The notes: generated by a model from the letters alone, not told the origin. A stretch of DNA of 63,988 nt from Paracoccaceae bacterium (GCA_029244725.1 JAQWQJ010000046.1:1-63988); one strand, 5' to 3'. Positions 1 through 9,978 are shown, counted from the first letter of the stretch. Numbers and translations: made by a program.

Positions 1-99
1 GACCAAGCAACAGAATGGCTCTGGACTTACAACAATGAACGACCCAACATGGGCATCGGCGGCATCACACCCGCTATGAAACTGAAAACAGCCGCGTGA
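1..99 (+). mobile_element. IS3-family transposase, C-terminal end (cut by window edge)
   Basis: Frame 1 reads 32 codons and then TGA. The translation includes ATEWLWTYNNERPNMGIGG, which matches the C-terminal end of IS3-family (OrfB, DDE integrase) transposases, where WxxxYNxxRPHxxL-type motifs are characteristic. Only the tail lies in the window. The element's right end should lie near position 140, because GTA-type protein similarity in the next gene begins there. I could not compare the two ends or target duplications because the left end is outside the window. Confidence 0.85.
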
Positions 100-124
100 A
101 TTCTACGGCTGGACCCCATTAAAA

Positions 125-2458
125 ATGGGAGGATTACCGGGTGATGTTTTGTTTCACCTAGATCCGCTTTGGGCATCTAGCGACATCGATTTTATTGGTA
201 TCGATAATTACATGCCCGTTTCCGATTGGCGGTCAACGGACGGACACACCGATGCGTATTTGGGATCGGTTTATGATCCGGATTACCTAGAGGCAAATAT
301 TGAAGGCGGCGAAGGGTATGACTGGTACTATCATTCAAGTCAGGCACGGGAAGCGCAGATACGAACTGAAATAGTAGATCAGGCGCACGGTGAAGATTGG
401 GTTTGGCGCTACAAGGACATTCGTGGTTGGTGGCAGTCAGAGCATCACAATCGTCAGAATGGAGTGAGGCAGGAAGCGTCGACTGATTGGGTGCCTGCAA
501 GCAAGCCCATACGTTTTACAGAGTTTGGGTGCGCCGCGATTGATAAAGGGACAAACCAACCTAACAAGTTTCTTGATCCAAAATCCTCGGAATCGGGATT
601 GCCCCATTTTTCGTCTGGAGAGCGTGATGAACTGATCCAACGTCAGTATTTTAAGGCGATGTTGAAGCATTGGAAGGATAGTTTTAACAATCCAATCTCA
701 GCGATTTACAATGGATCTATGATTGACATGGATCATGCCTATGCATGGGCATGGGACGCACGTCCGTATCCGGCTTTTCCAACGAATTCAGACCTTTGGA
801 GCGACGCGGGAAATTATGCGACAGGACACTGGCTGAACGGTAGAAGCTCGTCGAGATCGTTGAGCTCAGTCTTAGTTGAAAGCTGTAAGGCAAGTGGTGT
901 GACGTCGGTTGACGCTGATCACGCGTATGGAATTGTACGCGGATATCTTAGCGATAAAGGCGATACCGCACGCTCTGAATTACAACCGTTGTTGTTAGCT
1001 TATGGTGTGGATGCCTTTGAGGGCGAAGGCAAAATTATCTTTAAGTCGCGGTCTGCATCGACGGAACTTTCTATTTCCTCTGATGCCTTGGTTGCTCGGG
1101 AGGTGCACGGTGACCTTGAACATGTTCGATCGGCAGAAATGGAAGAAGCAGGTCGCATTCGCATCGGATTTATTGAAGCAGACGGTGAGTTTGCGAATGT
1201 TTGGGAAGATGCAAGTCTTGCCGGTGACAAGGCGGACGTGGTCTCGGTTAGCGAGTTTCCGTTGGTCCTGACGCGTTCAGAGGGCCGGTTGATTGCCGAG
1301 CGATGGTTGGCGGAAAGTAAGGTCGCGCGTGACCGCGTTAGCTTCTCGGTTCCGCAGTCGTGTACGAACGCAAAAGTTGGACGTGTGGTTGAATTGGCTG
1401 ACGGCTCCAAATTTCGAATTGATAGGATGGAGAGTGCAGAGTCCAAAGAGATTGAGGCTGTTCGCGTTGATCCCAAGGCATATAGTCTTGCGCGGATTGA
1501 GGAAGATCCGCCGACCAGCACAGCCTTTTTAGCGCCGCTTCCGGTCTATCCAGTGTTTTTGGATATTCCGTTGATAGATGGCAGCGAGGATCCGTATTCG
1601 CCACATGTTGCTGTGACGGCAAAACCATGGCCCGGGAAGGTCGGCGTATTTAAGGCCAACGCAACGGGGACATTTGACCTTAATCAGTCGGTTTCAGAAC
1701 GGGCTTCGATCGGGCAGACGGAAAACGCATTGTTTAGCGCGCCCAATGGCATTGTTGATCGAGGCTCTGATTTGCAGGTTCGTATGGCGAGCGGAACATT
1801 GGACAGTGCTTCCTGGGCATCCGTTTTGAGTGGTGCAAATCGGGTAGCAATTGGGTCCGGTAGCCCTGACGCTTGGGAGATCTTTCAGTTTGAAGAAGCT
1901 GAGTTGATCGGGACAAATACATATTTGCTTCGTAATCGTTTAAGGGGCCAGTTTGGAACTGGCTCAATCGTTCCAAATGAGTGGCCAGTTGGATCTATGA
2001 TCGTGCTGTTGGATGATGCGGTTAACCAGCTATTGTTGGTGCCGTCGGACCGAGAGCTAAGCCAAACGCTTCGAACCGGACCGCTAGGCAGACCCTTGGA
2101 TGATACTTCGTTTGTAGAAACCGATGCCGCGTTCTCAGGCGTCGGATTGAGACCTTACAGCCCATGCCACGTTAAGAAGGTCGGCCACAAATTTACGTGG
2201 ACCCGTCGGACCCGTGTTGGTGGCGATAACTGGTCGACCTCATCGGTCCCTTTGGGCGAGGAGACAGAAGCCTATCGTGTGCGCGTGCGTCTTGGCGGCG
2301 CTATTGTGCGGGAAGAAGAGGTATCAGCCACCGAGTGGACATACTCACCCGTCGCGAAAATGGAAGACGGGGTTGAGACGAATTACGAACTCGAGATAGC
2401 GCAGTTGTCGGCCGAGTTTGGGGCAGGTGGTGCGGTCTATTTCGCGGTGAGTGAATAG
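125..2458 (+). pseudogene. GTA host-specificity/tail protein (Rcc01698-like), 5' part lost
   Basis: The open frame of 777 codons resembles the C-terminal two thirds of the gene transfer agent gp15 protein. It carries the end of the GTA TIM-barrel-like domain (IDFIGIDNYMPVSDWRS near residue 40, WAWDARPYPAFP near 215), then a phage-tail domain (about 230-450) and a C-terminal beta-rich region. Relatives are about 1,300 residues, so roughly 500 N-terminal residues are missing. The break coincides with the end of the IS3-family element at its left. The ATG at 125 lies in IS-end sequence and has no convincing ribosome binding site. Homology starts around codon 7. I infer an IS insertion that inactivates the last large GTA structural gene. 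Confidence 0.85.
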
Positions 2459-2761
2459 ATGCGACGGGTTCTGGCGATAGACGTCAAGGTCGCGTCCGCA
2501 GCGCTGGTGAAATCACCTGTCGATGAGAGAAAGCGTATGTGTGAGCTGTGGATACATCAGGCAGACTGGGCGCATAAGTATATGAAACAAAACAAAATAC
2601 CGCATCCCGTTTGGGGCAATGGCAGTTTAACAGAGGCAATGCATATTCGCGACTATGCCGATTTTTGTTATGGAAATGCTGATCATTGCTCGGCCATGAA
2701 GATCGTTTTAGCCTGTCTAATTGCCAACAAAACGAGTAAAATTAAGCGGTCATGCAACTAA
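2459..2761 (+). CDS. small protein downstream of GTA tail gene (DUF7742-like)
   Basis: A 100-residue protein whose ATG directly abuts the TAG of the GTA tail gene, so the two were probably translated together. The pattern HPVWGNGSLTEA followed by a C-rich segment (ADFCYGNADHC) and a hydrophobic C-terminal helix resembles the short protein commonly found straight after the GTA host-specificity gene in Rhodobacterales, which I recall as DUF7742. Function is unknown. The 3' end overlaps the convergent dksA-like gene by 20 bases. It may now lack a promoter if the GTA operon upstream is broken by the IS. Confidence 0.6.
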   Translation: MRRVLAIDVKVASAALVKSPVDERKRMCELWIHQADWAHKYMKQNKIPHPVWGNGSLTEAMHIRDYADFCYGNADHCSAMKIVLACLIANKTSKIKRSCN

Positions 2762-3080
2762 CGCAACGGGTGCTCGATAGGTTGATTTCTAGCCGTTTTG
2801 TCGGGATGTCGTCGCCACAGTCTTCGCAATAACCGTATTCACCTTCGTCTATGCGTGCCAAAGCTTGTGTAAGTTTGAATATTTCGGCCTCTCGGCGTTT
2901 CTCAAGAGCAATCGCCATCGCTTGTTGTTGGATTGCATCCATTCGGGAAAGACGGCCAATGGACTGTTGGTCAAGTTCAACCGTCTTTGTGCCGTCCGCG
3001 GCCTCAAGAATTTCCTCCCTAAGTTCAACCAGTTTTTGGGAAATCAATTCCGAGAACCTTGTTATTTCTCGAGTTTCCAA
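2742..3080 (-). CDS. TraR/DksA family zinc-finger regulator
   Basis: A 112-residue protein with a helical N-terminal region and a C-terminal four-cysteine zinc finger: CEDC, 17 residues, CVSC. This is the TraR/DksA C4 signature (GYCEDCGDDIPTKRL). DksA-type proteins enter the RNA polymerase secondary channel and modulate transcription with ppGpp. At 112 residues it is shorter than classical DksA (about 150), closer to the short DksA-like proteins of alphaproteobacteria. The start is a TTG (3078-3080) preceded by a GAGGTG Shine-Dalgarno about seven bases away; no in-frame ATG lies near. It is divergent from cysE. Confidence 0.85.
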   Translation of the reverse strand: METREITRFSELISQKLVELREEILEAADGTKTVELDQQSIGRLSRMDAIQQQAMAIALEKRREAEIFKLTQALARIDEGEYGYCEDCGDDIPTKRLEINLSSTRCVSCMTA

Positions 3081-3157
3081 TATGTCACCTCATAGGGTTT
3101 GCGTTTTGATTTCAAACGTAATTTAGTCTATTAAGAAGCTGAAAGGACTGTTTGGCA

Positions 3158-3973
3158 ATGTTTGAAGCAAGAGCAAAGATGACCGAGCTTGATCCTGTTT
3201 GGGATCGTGTACGCAGAGAAGCGAACGAGATTGTGGCCAATGAGCCGCTGCTCGGCGGCATGGTACATTCTTGTATTCTACATCACGAGAACCTGGAAAA
3301 CGCACTTGCCTATCGGATGTCGATGAAGCTGGCTTCGGGTGAAATCTCTGAGCAGATTTTGCGCGAAATTGCGGACGAGGCTTACTTGTCTGACCCCTAT
3401 TTGGCCGAAGCTGCGCGTGCTGATATTGTTGCAGTCACTGAGCGTGACCCAGCGTGCCAGAGGTTTGTTCAGCCGATGCTGTATTTCAAAGGGTTTCAGG
3501 CTATCCAAGCCTATCGTGTTGGTCACTGGCTTTGGCGGCGAGGGCGTAAAGACCTTGCGAGCATGGTTCAAATGCGAATTTCCGAAGTATTTGGCATTGA
3601 TATTCATCCTGCCGCAAAGATCGGCAAGGGATTGATGATCGATCACGCGCATTCCATTGTGATTGGCGAAACAGCCGTGGTTGGAGACAATGTTTCAATG
3701 CTACATGCGGTGACTTTAGGCGGTACTGGCAAAGAAAAAGAGCAACGTCATCCTAAGATTGGTGACGGTGTATTAATCGGAGCTGGCGCTAAAGTGCTTG
3801 GCAACATTCAGGTTGGATGTTGTTCGCGTATTGCTGCTGGTTCGGTCGTATTGGAAGACGTTCCGTCTTCAACAACCGTTGCCGGCGTTCCGGCGAAGAT
3901 CGTTGGCAAGGCAGGTTGTGATCAGCCAGCCTTGGAAATGGACCAGATGGTTGGTGATCCCAAAAACATCTGA
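3158..3973 (+). CDS. cysE: serine O-acetyltransferase
   Basis: CysE makes O-acetylserine from serine and acetyl-CoA, the first step of cysteine synthesis in the cytosol. The protein has the SATase N-terminal helical domain (DPVWDRVRREANEI) and a left-handed beta-helix with hexapeptide repeats (about residues 145-250) including the active-site stretch IDHAHSIVIGETAVVGDN. Length (271) is typical. An upstream TTG at 3152 is in frame, but the ATG at 3158 fits the GAAAGGA ribosome site at 3141-3147 better. It is followed convergently, with no gap, by a CoA-transferase gene; cysK lies 1.2 kb downstream on the same strand. Confidence 0.95.
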   Translation: MFEARAKMTELDPVWDRVRREANEIVANEPLLGGMVHSCILHHENLENALAYRMSMKLASGEISEQILREIADEAYLSDPYLAEAARADIVAVTERDPACQRFVQPMLYFKGFQAIQAYRVGHWLWRRGRKDLASMVQMRISEVFGIDIHPAAKIGKGLMIDHAHSIVIGETAVVGDNVSMLHAVTLGGTGKEKEQRHPKIGDGVLIGAGAKVLGNIQVGCCSRIAAGSVVLEDVPSSTTVAGVPAKIVGKAGCDQPALEMDQMVGDPKNI

Positions 3974-5059
3974 TTATTTTCGGGCCGCAATTTCATTTAG
4001 AATATTAACACGGTGCTGATCTCTGGTTGGCGCCGCATTTATTTTTGAGCGAGTTCCGTCAAATCTGGGTGCGGCCGTAGCTTGAAGGTGTCCGCTCTCG
4101 ACTTGCCAGGTGCCGCGAGATTGCATGTGGGGATCTTCGTGGGATTCCTGAGGTGTTTTCACTATCGCAACACAAGCGTCGGAACCCTCGAATATCTTAT
4201 CCCAATGAGTTGATGGCTTGGTGACAAATATAGCGGTTAGCTTTTTGATTTGAAATTCCCACATGGATTTGTCGAATTGAGATGCAAACGTTTCGTCATT
4301 CGTTAGGCCAAGAAGACCTAAGAATTCACTGTAGAACTTTGGTTCAAGACATTGAACTGTAATGAATTTCCCATCTGAGCACGCATAAGTACGGCACCAA
4401 TGAGGGCCGTCCAAAAGGCTTTGACCGCGAGTTTCTTGCAATTGATCGGGCTGTTTTATTGCCATCAAAAGATTCATCATATGTGCAGAGCCATCGACAA
4501 TGGAAGCATCGACGACACAGCCTTTGCCCGACGATTTTGCACCCAGGATTCCAGCCAATATACCGATCGCTAGGTAATTTGCGCCGCCACCGATGTCTCC
4601 GACAAGCGTTGGAGGGGTCATTGGCACATCACCGGGTACGGATGAATACCAGAGTGCGCCTGAGGTCGCGATATAGTTGAGGTCATGACCGGCTTGCTGT
4701 GCTCGTGATCCGGTCTGACCCCAACCGGTCATGCGGCCGAAGACAAGCGCCGGATTGCGCGCATGACAGACTTCTGGTCCAAGCCCCAATCGTTCCATGA
4801 CACCGGGGCGGAAGCCTTCGATCAACGCGTCTGAATTTTCGATAATGCATAGTGCAATCTCGATATCTTCGGGGTCTTTCAAATCCAGTGCGATAGAACG
4901 TTTGCCGCGATCCAGCAGGCTTTCATCGGTTGTGATCGAACCACTTGTAGATTTGCGGTGAATTACGATCACATCCGCGCCGAGATCTGCTAGATGCATC
5001 GCGGCAAAGGGGCCGGGACCTAGGCCTTCAATTTCGACAATTCGGATACCGTTTAGCAA
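3974..5059 (-). CDS. CaiB/BaiF family CoA-transferase (alpha-methylacyl-CoA racemase type)
   Basis: A 361-residue family III CoA-transferase/racemase. N-terminal GLGPGPFAAMHLADLGADVI and the central GDIGGG segment with its conserved aspartate are the hallmarks, as is GFRPGVMERLGLGP. The subgroup resembles alpha-methylacyl-CoA racemase, which epimerises 2-methyl branched acyl-CoAs, but family members are hard to separate by sequence and a CoA-transferase role is possible. It is transcribed alone, convergent with cysE, and divergent from cysK across about 160 bases that should hold both promoters. Confidence 0.85.
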   Translation of the reverse strand: MLNGIRIVEIEGLGPGPFAAMHLADLGADVIVIHRKSTSGSITTDESLLDRGKRSIALDLKDPEDIEIALCIIENSDALIEGFRPGVMERLGLGPEVCHARNPALVFGRMTGWGQTGSRAQQAGHDLNYIATSGALWYSSVPGDVPMTPPTLVGDIGGGANYLAIGILAGILGAKSSGKGCVVDASIVDGSAHMMNLLMAIKQPDQLQETRGQSLLDGPHWCRTYACSDGKFITVQCLEPKFYSEFLGLLGLTNDETFASQFDKSMWEFQIKKLTAIFVTKPSTHWDKIFEGSDACVAIVKTPQESHEDPHMQSRGTWQVESGHLQATAAPRFDGTRSKINAAPTRDQHRVNILNEIAARK

Positions 5060-5220
5060 TGGGTCGATTTCTCATCTTTTTGAAAATAACGGAAAATGTC
5101 CTGTTTATCCTGCAGTAACAGTTGGATCGGTCTTCTTAACTGAGTGCAAGTCGATTTTAGTGGCCGAACCGTTTTTGAAACCTCATATTGCCCTATGCGT
5201 ATTTAAAGGGGAATTTTGCT

Positions 5221-6288
5221 ATGACCAGAAAAACTGAGGGACGTGGCCGTCTGTATGACAATATATTGGATACAATTGGTGACACACCGGTTGTTCGGAT
5301 TAATAAATTGGGCCCAAAAAACGTAACCATTTATGTAAAGACTGAGGCTGGCAATCCTGGGGGATCGGTCAAAGATCGTCTTGCTGTGAATATAATCGAA
5401 GCAGCTGAAAAGTCGGGCGCTTTAAAACCTGGGCAAACGGTAGTTGAAGCCACAAGCGGCAATACTGGTATTGGATTGGCAATGGTTTGTGCGGCCAAAG
5501 GGTATCCTTTGGTTGTAACAATGGCCGAAACATTCTCGGTTGAGCGTCGTAAATTGATGCGGTTCTTAGGTGCCAAAGTAATTCTGACGCCAAAAGAGAA
5601 TAAAGGCGTTGGAATGTATAAAAAGGCGCAGGAACTTGCTGAACAAAACGGTTGGTTCTACGCGCAACAGTTTGAGACTGCGGCGAATGCAGACATTCAT
5701 GAAAACACCACAGCCCGCGAAATTCTTGCAGACTTTGATGGCGAGCGGTTGGACTTTTTTGTCTCTGGCTATGGTACAGGCGGCACAATAACCGGCACTG
5801 CTCGCGTTTTGCGTAAGGAGCGCGCCGACACGAAAATTATTCTGACGGAGCCCGCAAATGCAGCTTTGGTACAATCAGGTATTGCGCAAGATCGTGAAGA
5901 AAATGGAGCGCCTGCAATAGGACATTCGGCATTTCAGCCACATCCAGTTCAAGGATGGACTCCAGACTTTATCCCGCTGGTATTGCAGGAAAGTTTGGAC
6001 GAAAAATACTTTGATCAACTTCTACCAATCGCCGGCCCTGAGGGTATTGAATGGTCGAAAAAGCTGGCCACGCAAGAGGGCATCTTTACCGGTATCTCAG
6101 GCGGATCGACATTTGGTGTTGCTGTAAAGGTAGCAGAGGATGCACCTGATGGGTCAGTTATTCTTTGCGTACTTCCTGACACTGGGGAACGTTATTTGAC
6201 GACGCCTTTGTTTGACGGAGTTGAAGCTGAAATGTCTGATGACGAGTTAGAAGTCATGCAGTCAACACCAGGGTTTCATTTAGGATAA
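5221..6288 (+). CDS. cysK: cysteine synthase A (O-acetylserine sulfhydrylase)
   Basis: A PLP enzyme that makes cysteine from O-acetylserine and sulfide. The PLP lysine motif NPGGSVKDR, the substrate loop SGNTGIGLAM, the phosphate-binding GYGTGGTITG and GISGGS are all present. Length from this start is 355 residues, slightly longer than the usual 310-330 because of an acidic C-terminal tail (EMSDDELEVMQSTPGFHLG). The start is the ATG at 5221 with AAAGGGG nine bases upstream; the upstream TTG at 5188 lacks a good ribosome site. Together with cysE it forms a cysteine-synthesis pair. A second, divergent cysK-like gene lies at 24101. Confidence 0.93.
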   Translation: MTRKTEGRGRLYDNILDTIGDTPVVRINKLGPKNVTIYVKTEAGNPGGSVKDRLAVNIIEAAEKSGALKPGQTVVEATSGNTGIGLAMVCAAKGYPLVVTMAETFSVERRKLMRFLGAKVILTPKENKGVGMYKKAQELAEQNGWFYAQQFETAANADIHENTTAREILADFDGERLDFFVSGYGTGGTITGTARVLRKERADTKIILTEPANAALVQSGIAQDREENGAPAIGHSAFQPHPVQGWTPDFIPLVLQESLDEKYFDQLLPIAGPEGIEWSKKLATQEGIFTGISGGSTFGVAVKVAEDAPDGSVILCVLPDTGERYLTTPLFDGVEAEMSDDELEVMQSTPGFHLG

Positions 6289-6309
6289 GCAGTCTTTGGC
6301 CGTTTTTGA

Positions 6310-6349
6310 CCTTCATCTTTCTCTCAACTATCGGAGAGAAAGATGAAGG
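6310..6349 (+). terminator. perfect 16-bp hairpin after cysK
   Basis: Positions 6310-6325 and 6334-6349 are exact inverted complements (16 bp) around an 8-base loop. The position, 21 bases after the cysK stop, suits a transcription end or RNA-stabilising hairpin. There is no U-tract on either side, so intrinsic termination is not certain. Confidence 0.5.
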
Positions 6350-6458
6350 CTGAACAATGACTGGCCGACGCTAAAAATTCTTCCCATAACATTTTCCGCG
6401 TTTCACCGTGTTTGGACTTTCGAAAAGGACTGCGAAACAGCAAGGCTACTTGTGCCAA

Positions 6459-6803
6459 TCAGTTTTCTTCTGGGCAAAACTGATCGTATGCCTCCAAAGC
6501 GCGTGCGCCGTACATATAGGCAGGTCCTCCGCCCATCAGGATACTGACCGACACGGTTTCGGCAATTTCTTGCTTTGAAGCGCCTGCTTTGATTGCCGCT
6601 TTGGTATGAAACCCTATGCAATCTGAACATTGACGCGCGATACCTATGGCGAGTGCGATCAGTTCTTTATGTTTCTTGCTCAGTTCTCCCTCGAACATAA
6701 CGCCTTGATGTAGCTTGGAAAAACCTGCGGCCCCGCGTGGTTGTTCTGCTTGGTAGTTGTCGATGTTATCGTTCGTGACGGCGAGTTCTTTTTGAAAATC
6801 CAT
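6459..6803 (-). CDS. carboxymuconolactone decarboxylase family protein (AhpD-like)
   Basis: A 114-residue AhpD-like fold protein with the CxxC/His signature CSDCIGFHT near the middle and a following helix typical of carboxymuconolactone decarboxylase-family alkylhydroperoxidase-like proteins. The CxxCxxxH arrangement suggests redox (peroxidase) chemistry rather than decarboxylation. The ATG at 6801-6803 has GGAGG about seven bases upstream, so the longer open frame reaching 6866 is not used. It follows the pdh operon but is separated from it by an intrinsic terminator. Confidence 0.85.
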   Translation of the reverse strand: MDFQKELAVTNDNIDNYQAEQPRGAAGFSKLHQGVMFEGELSKKHKELIALAIGIARQCSDCIGFHTKAAIKAGASKQEIAETVSVSILMGGGPAYMYGARALEAYDQFCPEEN

Positions 6804-6828
6804 TATGTCCTCCAGTTCGCGTTGGACA

Positions 6829-6861
6829 TAAAAAAGCCCAAGGCGAGAGTTTTCGCCTTGA
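6829..6861 (-). terminator. intrinsic terminator of the pdh operon
   Basis: On the minus strand an 8-bp stem (6853-6860 with 6839-6846), a 6-base loop, a GG-C step and then a run of five or six U's (6830-6835). It lies 28 bases after the pdhC stop codon. Confidence 0.85.
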
Positions 6862-6889
6862 GCCAAATCAATATAGTTATGGAGTTCGC

Positions 6890-8203
6890 CTAGGCGAGCA
6901 TCAGCATTGGGTTTTCGAGATTGTCCTTAATTGCCTGGATCAACTGGGCGCCCAGAGCACCGTCGATGACGCGATGGTCGACGGATAGAGTGACGGACAT
7001 AACCGTTCCAACTGCCAATTCGCCGTCTTTGCCAACGATTGGTTTTTTGGCACCTGCTCCGACCGCAAGGATCGCTGCATGGGGCGGGTTGATGATCGCG
7101 TCGAAGTTATCAATACCAAACATACCGAGGTTTGAGATCGCAAAACTACCCCCTTGGTATTCATGTGGTGCAAGTTTGCGCTCACGGGCACGGCTAGCGA
7201 GGTCCTTCATCTCGGCTGAAAGAGCCGAGAGTGATTTGTCTTCTGCGTTCTGAAGAACTGGTGTAAATAGCCCGCCTTCGATGGCGACAGCTACAGCGAC
7301 GTCAGATTTTTCGAACCGTAACACGCGATCACCGGCCCAAACTGCATTGGCATCAGGCACGGCTTGAAGAGCTAAGGCACAGGCTTTGATGATGAAGTCG
7401 TTGACCGACAGCTTCACATTGCGGCTTTCAAGTTGCTTGTTCAGTTGCGCGCGGAATTTGAGAAGCTCGTCCAACTGAATATCACGGCGCAGGTAGAAGT
7501 GCGGCACCGATTGTTTGGCCTCGGTCAGACGTGCTGCGATGGTTTTGCGCATACCGTCTAGGCTGACTTCCTCAAACGGGCGGTTGGCGTAAGTCTTGAG
7601 AACGACATCGGTCGATGGACCTGTTGCCATAGAGGCCGCTGGAGCCGCTGTTGAGGCTGGTGCCGTTGGCGCGGCAGTTGCGGGGGCAGCAGCGGCAGCT
7701 GGCTGCGCGGTGGCACCTTCAACGTCGGCCTTGATGATACGACCATGCGGACCAGAGCCAGCAACAGTCGACAGGTCCAATCCTTTGTCTGCGGCAATCC
7801 GGCGGGCTAGGGGCGTTGCAAACAGGCGGCTTCCATCTGCAGAAACCGGCGCGGCTGGGGCAGGGGCTGAAATCGGCACGTCGGAAGCAGGAGCTTCTTC
7901 GGCAGCGGCTTCGGCAACGGGTGCATTAGCAGGGGTCGCGCCGATGTCATCCGCACTTTCGCCATCGTCCAAAAGGACTGCGATCAGGGAGTTCACTTTC
8001 ACCCCTTCGGTACCTTCTGCGACAACGATTTTTCCAATAACGCCTTCGTCCACGGCTTCGAATTCCATGGTCGCTTTGTCGGTTTCAATCTCGGCGATCA
8101 GATCGCCTGACGAAACGGTGTCACCTTCTTTGACCAGCCATTTGGCCAGAGTACCTTCTTCCATTGTGGGAGACAGGGCGGGCATGAGAACTTCAATTGG
8201 CAT
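6890..8203 (-). CDS. pdhC: pyruvate dehydrogenase E2, dihydrolipoamide acetyltransferase
   Basis: The E2 core of the pyruvate dehydrogenase complex moves the acetyl group from lipoamide to CoA. Domains in order: one lipoyl domain (1-77; lipoylated Lys43 in ETDKATMEF), an Ala/Pro-rich linker, the E3/E1-binding domain (about 125-162, [18 protein letters not shown]), a second Ala-rich linker and the acetyltransferase domain (about 210-437) ending with the catalytic DHRVIDGA. Its 437 residues are normal for alphaproteobacteria. It is the last gene of the operon, starting 12 bases after pdhB, and is followed by a clear terminator. Confidence 0.96.
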   Translation of the reverse strand: MPIEVLMPALSPTMEEGTLAKWLVKEGDTVSSGDLIAEIETDKATMEFEAVDEGVIGKIVVAEGTEGVKVNSLIAVLLDDGESADDIGATPANAPVAEAAAEEAPASDVPISAPAPAAPVSADGSRLFATPLARRIAADKGLDLSTVAGSGPHGRIIKADVEGATAQPAAAAAPATAAPTAPASTAAPAASMATGPSTDVVLKTYANRPFEEVSLDGMRKTIAARLTEAKQSVPHFYLRRDIQLDELLKFRAQLNKQLESRNVKLSVNDFIIKACALALQAVPDANAVWAGDRVLRFEKSDVAVAVAIEGGLFTPVLQNAEDKSLSALSAEMKDLASRARERKLAPHEYQGGSFAISNLGMFGIDNFDAIINPPHAAILAVGAGAKKPIVGKDGELAVGTVMSVTLSVDHRVIDGALGAQLIQAIKDNLENPMLMLA

Positions 8204-8215
8204 CGCTTTTGCTCC

Positions 8216-9586
8216 TTAACGGTAGGTGACTTGCTTGACGGCTTCGATCACCTCGTCGGTGGTCACAAGCGCAAGCTTTTCTAGGTTTGCGGCGTATGGC
8301 ATCGGAACGTCCTTACCAGCGCAGTTAATCACTGGCGCATCGAGGTAATCGAACGCTTTTTGCATGATGGTCGCCGAGATGTGATTGCCGATTGAGCCGA
8401 CTGGATAGCCTTCTTCAACGGTCACACAACGGTTCGTTTTCATGACTGAAGCCAGCACAGTGTCATAGTCGATTGGACGCAAAGTCCGCAGGTCGATGAC
8501 CTCGGCCGAGATACCGTCTTCGGCCAGTTTGTCAGCTGCTTCGAGTGCATACTGCATGCCAATACCGAAGCTGACGATGGTCACGTCTGTACCTTCGCGC
8601 CAAATGCGGGCTTTGCCGAAGGGAACGGTAAAATCATCCATGACAGGAACTTCAAACTGGCGACCATATAGGATTTCATTCTCTAAGAAGATCACTGGGT
8701 TCGGGTCACGGATCGCTGATTTTAACAGGCCTTTTGCGTCGGACGCTGAGTAAGGCATTGCCACTTTCAGACCAGGGATCTGCGCGTACCACGCTGCATA
8801 ATCCTGCGAGTGCTGGGCACCCACACGGGCAGCAGCGCCGTTGGCACCACGAAACACCATCGGTGCACCCATTTGGCCGCCAGACATATAGAGCGTTTTT
8901 GCGGCAGAGTTGATGATCTGATCAATCGCCTGCATGGCGAAGTTGAAGGTCATGAATTCGACGATTGGTCTTAGACCGCCGAATGCTGAACCCGTCGCGA
9001 CACCGGCAAATCCGTGTTCAGTGATCGGGGTGTCGATAATTCGTTTGCTGCCAAACTCGTCAAGAAGACCTTGAGAGACTTTGTAAGCGCCTTGGTATTC
9101 GGCAACCTCTTCGCCCATTAAGAAGACGTTTTCGTCGGAACGCATTTCTTCAGCCATCGCGTCACGCAGTGCTTCGCGGACGGTCTGGGTCTTCATTTCG
9201 GTGCCTTCAGGCCAATCCGGTGTCAAATTCGCTTGCGGCGCGATGGGCGCGGCTGGAGCAGACTTGGGCGCAGCTGCAGGCGCTTCAGCGGGAGCCTCCG
9301 TCGCAGGCGCAGGGGCCGAAGCGACGGCTGCGCTGGCGTCTTCGCCTTCTTCCAGAAGCACAGCGATTGGGGCGTTCACTTTCACGCCCTCGGTGCCTTC
9401 AGCAACTAGGATCGCGCCCATCGTACCTTCGTCGACGGCTTCAAATTCCATCGTGGCTTTGTCGGTCTCGATTTCCGCGATAATCATACCGCTTTCGATA
9501 GTGTCACCCTCTTTAACCAGCCATTTGGCCAAGGTGCCTTCTTCCATTGTAGGCGAAAGGGCAGGCATTAGGATTTCGGTTGCCAT
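8216..9586 (-). CDS. pdhB: pyruvate dehydrogenase E1 beta subunit with N-terminal lipoyl domain
   Basis: A 456-residue E1-beta that binds thiamine pyrophosphate together with PdhA. Residues 1-77 form a lipoyl domain (Lys43 in ETDKATMEF) joined by an Ala/Pro linker (about 80-120) to the transketolase-like E1-beta domain (from about 125, [14 protein letters not shown]). The lipoyl-E1beta fusion is a known feature of alphaproteobacterial PDH. The lipoyl part is nearly identical in sequence to that of pdhC. The start overlaps the upstream VOC gene's stop (TAATG), indicating translational coupling. Confidence 0.96.
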   Translation of the reverse strand: MATEILMPALSPTMEEGTLAKWLVKEGDTIESGMIIAEIETDKATMEFEAVDEGTMGAILVAEGTEGVKVNAPIAVLLEEGEDASAAVASAPAPATEAPAEAPAAAPKSAPAAPIAPQANLTPDWPEGTEMKTQTVREALRDAMAEEMRSDENVFLMGEEVAEYQGAYKVSQGLLDEFGSKRIIDTPITEHGFAGVATGSAFGGLRPIVEFMTFNFAMQAIDQIINSAAKTLYMSGGQMGAPMVFRGANGAAARVGAQHSQDYAAWYAQIPGLKVAMPYSASDAKGLLKSAIRDPNPVIFLENEILYGRQFEVPVMDDFTVPFGKARIWREGTDVTIVSFGIGMQYALEAADKLAEDGISAEVIDLRTLRPIDYDTVLASVMKTNRCVTVEEGYPVGSIGNHISATIMQKAFDYLDAPVINCAGKDVPMPYAANLEKLALVTTDEVIEAVKQVTYR

Positions 9587-9978
9587 TATACTTCTCCATC
9601 CTTTGCCGGGGTGAGCATTCCGACAATGTTTCCTTGTCTGTCTTCAACATAAGCCGCTCGGCCTACGCCCGGATAATCAGTTGGGGGCAGCGCTTCTGCG
9701 CCTCCGTTTGACAGCGCCCAATTATAGGTCGCGTCGCAATCACTTACTTCAAAGGTCATCGTGCCACCGCGAACAGAGCTTCCTGCTGGATGGGCAGCGT
9801 CTGGTCGGCGTGTGATACCAGCAGTGCAACCTTTGCCGCTACCGACATCATGGCCTTCTACTAGGAAGTATTCCCATTCCTCGGCACCCGGCATCACAGA
9901 GTAGGTCCAACCAAAAAGCCCTGAATAGTAGCTTTTAGCCTTTTCTACATCCGAGACAAAAATCTCAAAGTGGGGCAT
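9586..9978 (-). CDS. VOC-family (glyoxalase/dioxygenase fold) protein inside the pdh operon
   Basis: A 130-residue vicinal-oxygen-chelate protein: N-terminal [22 protein letters not shown] and C-terminal [13 protein letters not shown] are the paired beta-alpha-beta-beta-beta units. It resembles the glyoxalase-like subgroup whose substrate is seldom known. It lies between pdhA and pdhB and is coupled to both by TAATG stop-start overlaps, so it is translated in step with the E1 subunits. The canonical order elsewhere is pdhA-pdhB directly. Metal-ligand positions (His2-3, a central Glu/His and a C-terminal Glu) cannot be assigned with certainty by eye. Confidence 0.85.
   Translation of the reverse strand: MPHFEIFVSDVEKAKSYYSGLFGWTYSVMPGAEEWEYFLVEGHDVGSGKGCTAGITRRPDAAHPAGSSVRGGTMTFEVSDCDATYNWALSNGGAEALPPTDYPGVGRAAYVEDRQGNIVGMLTPAKDGEV

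Noticed and set aside
7596-8219. 207-codon open frame opposite pdhC
   Set aside because: Ala/Gly-rich low-complexity translation produced by the antisense of the Ala/Pro linkers; no ribosome site or known domain.
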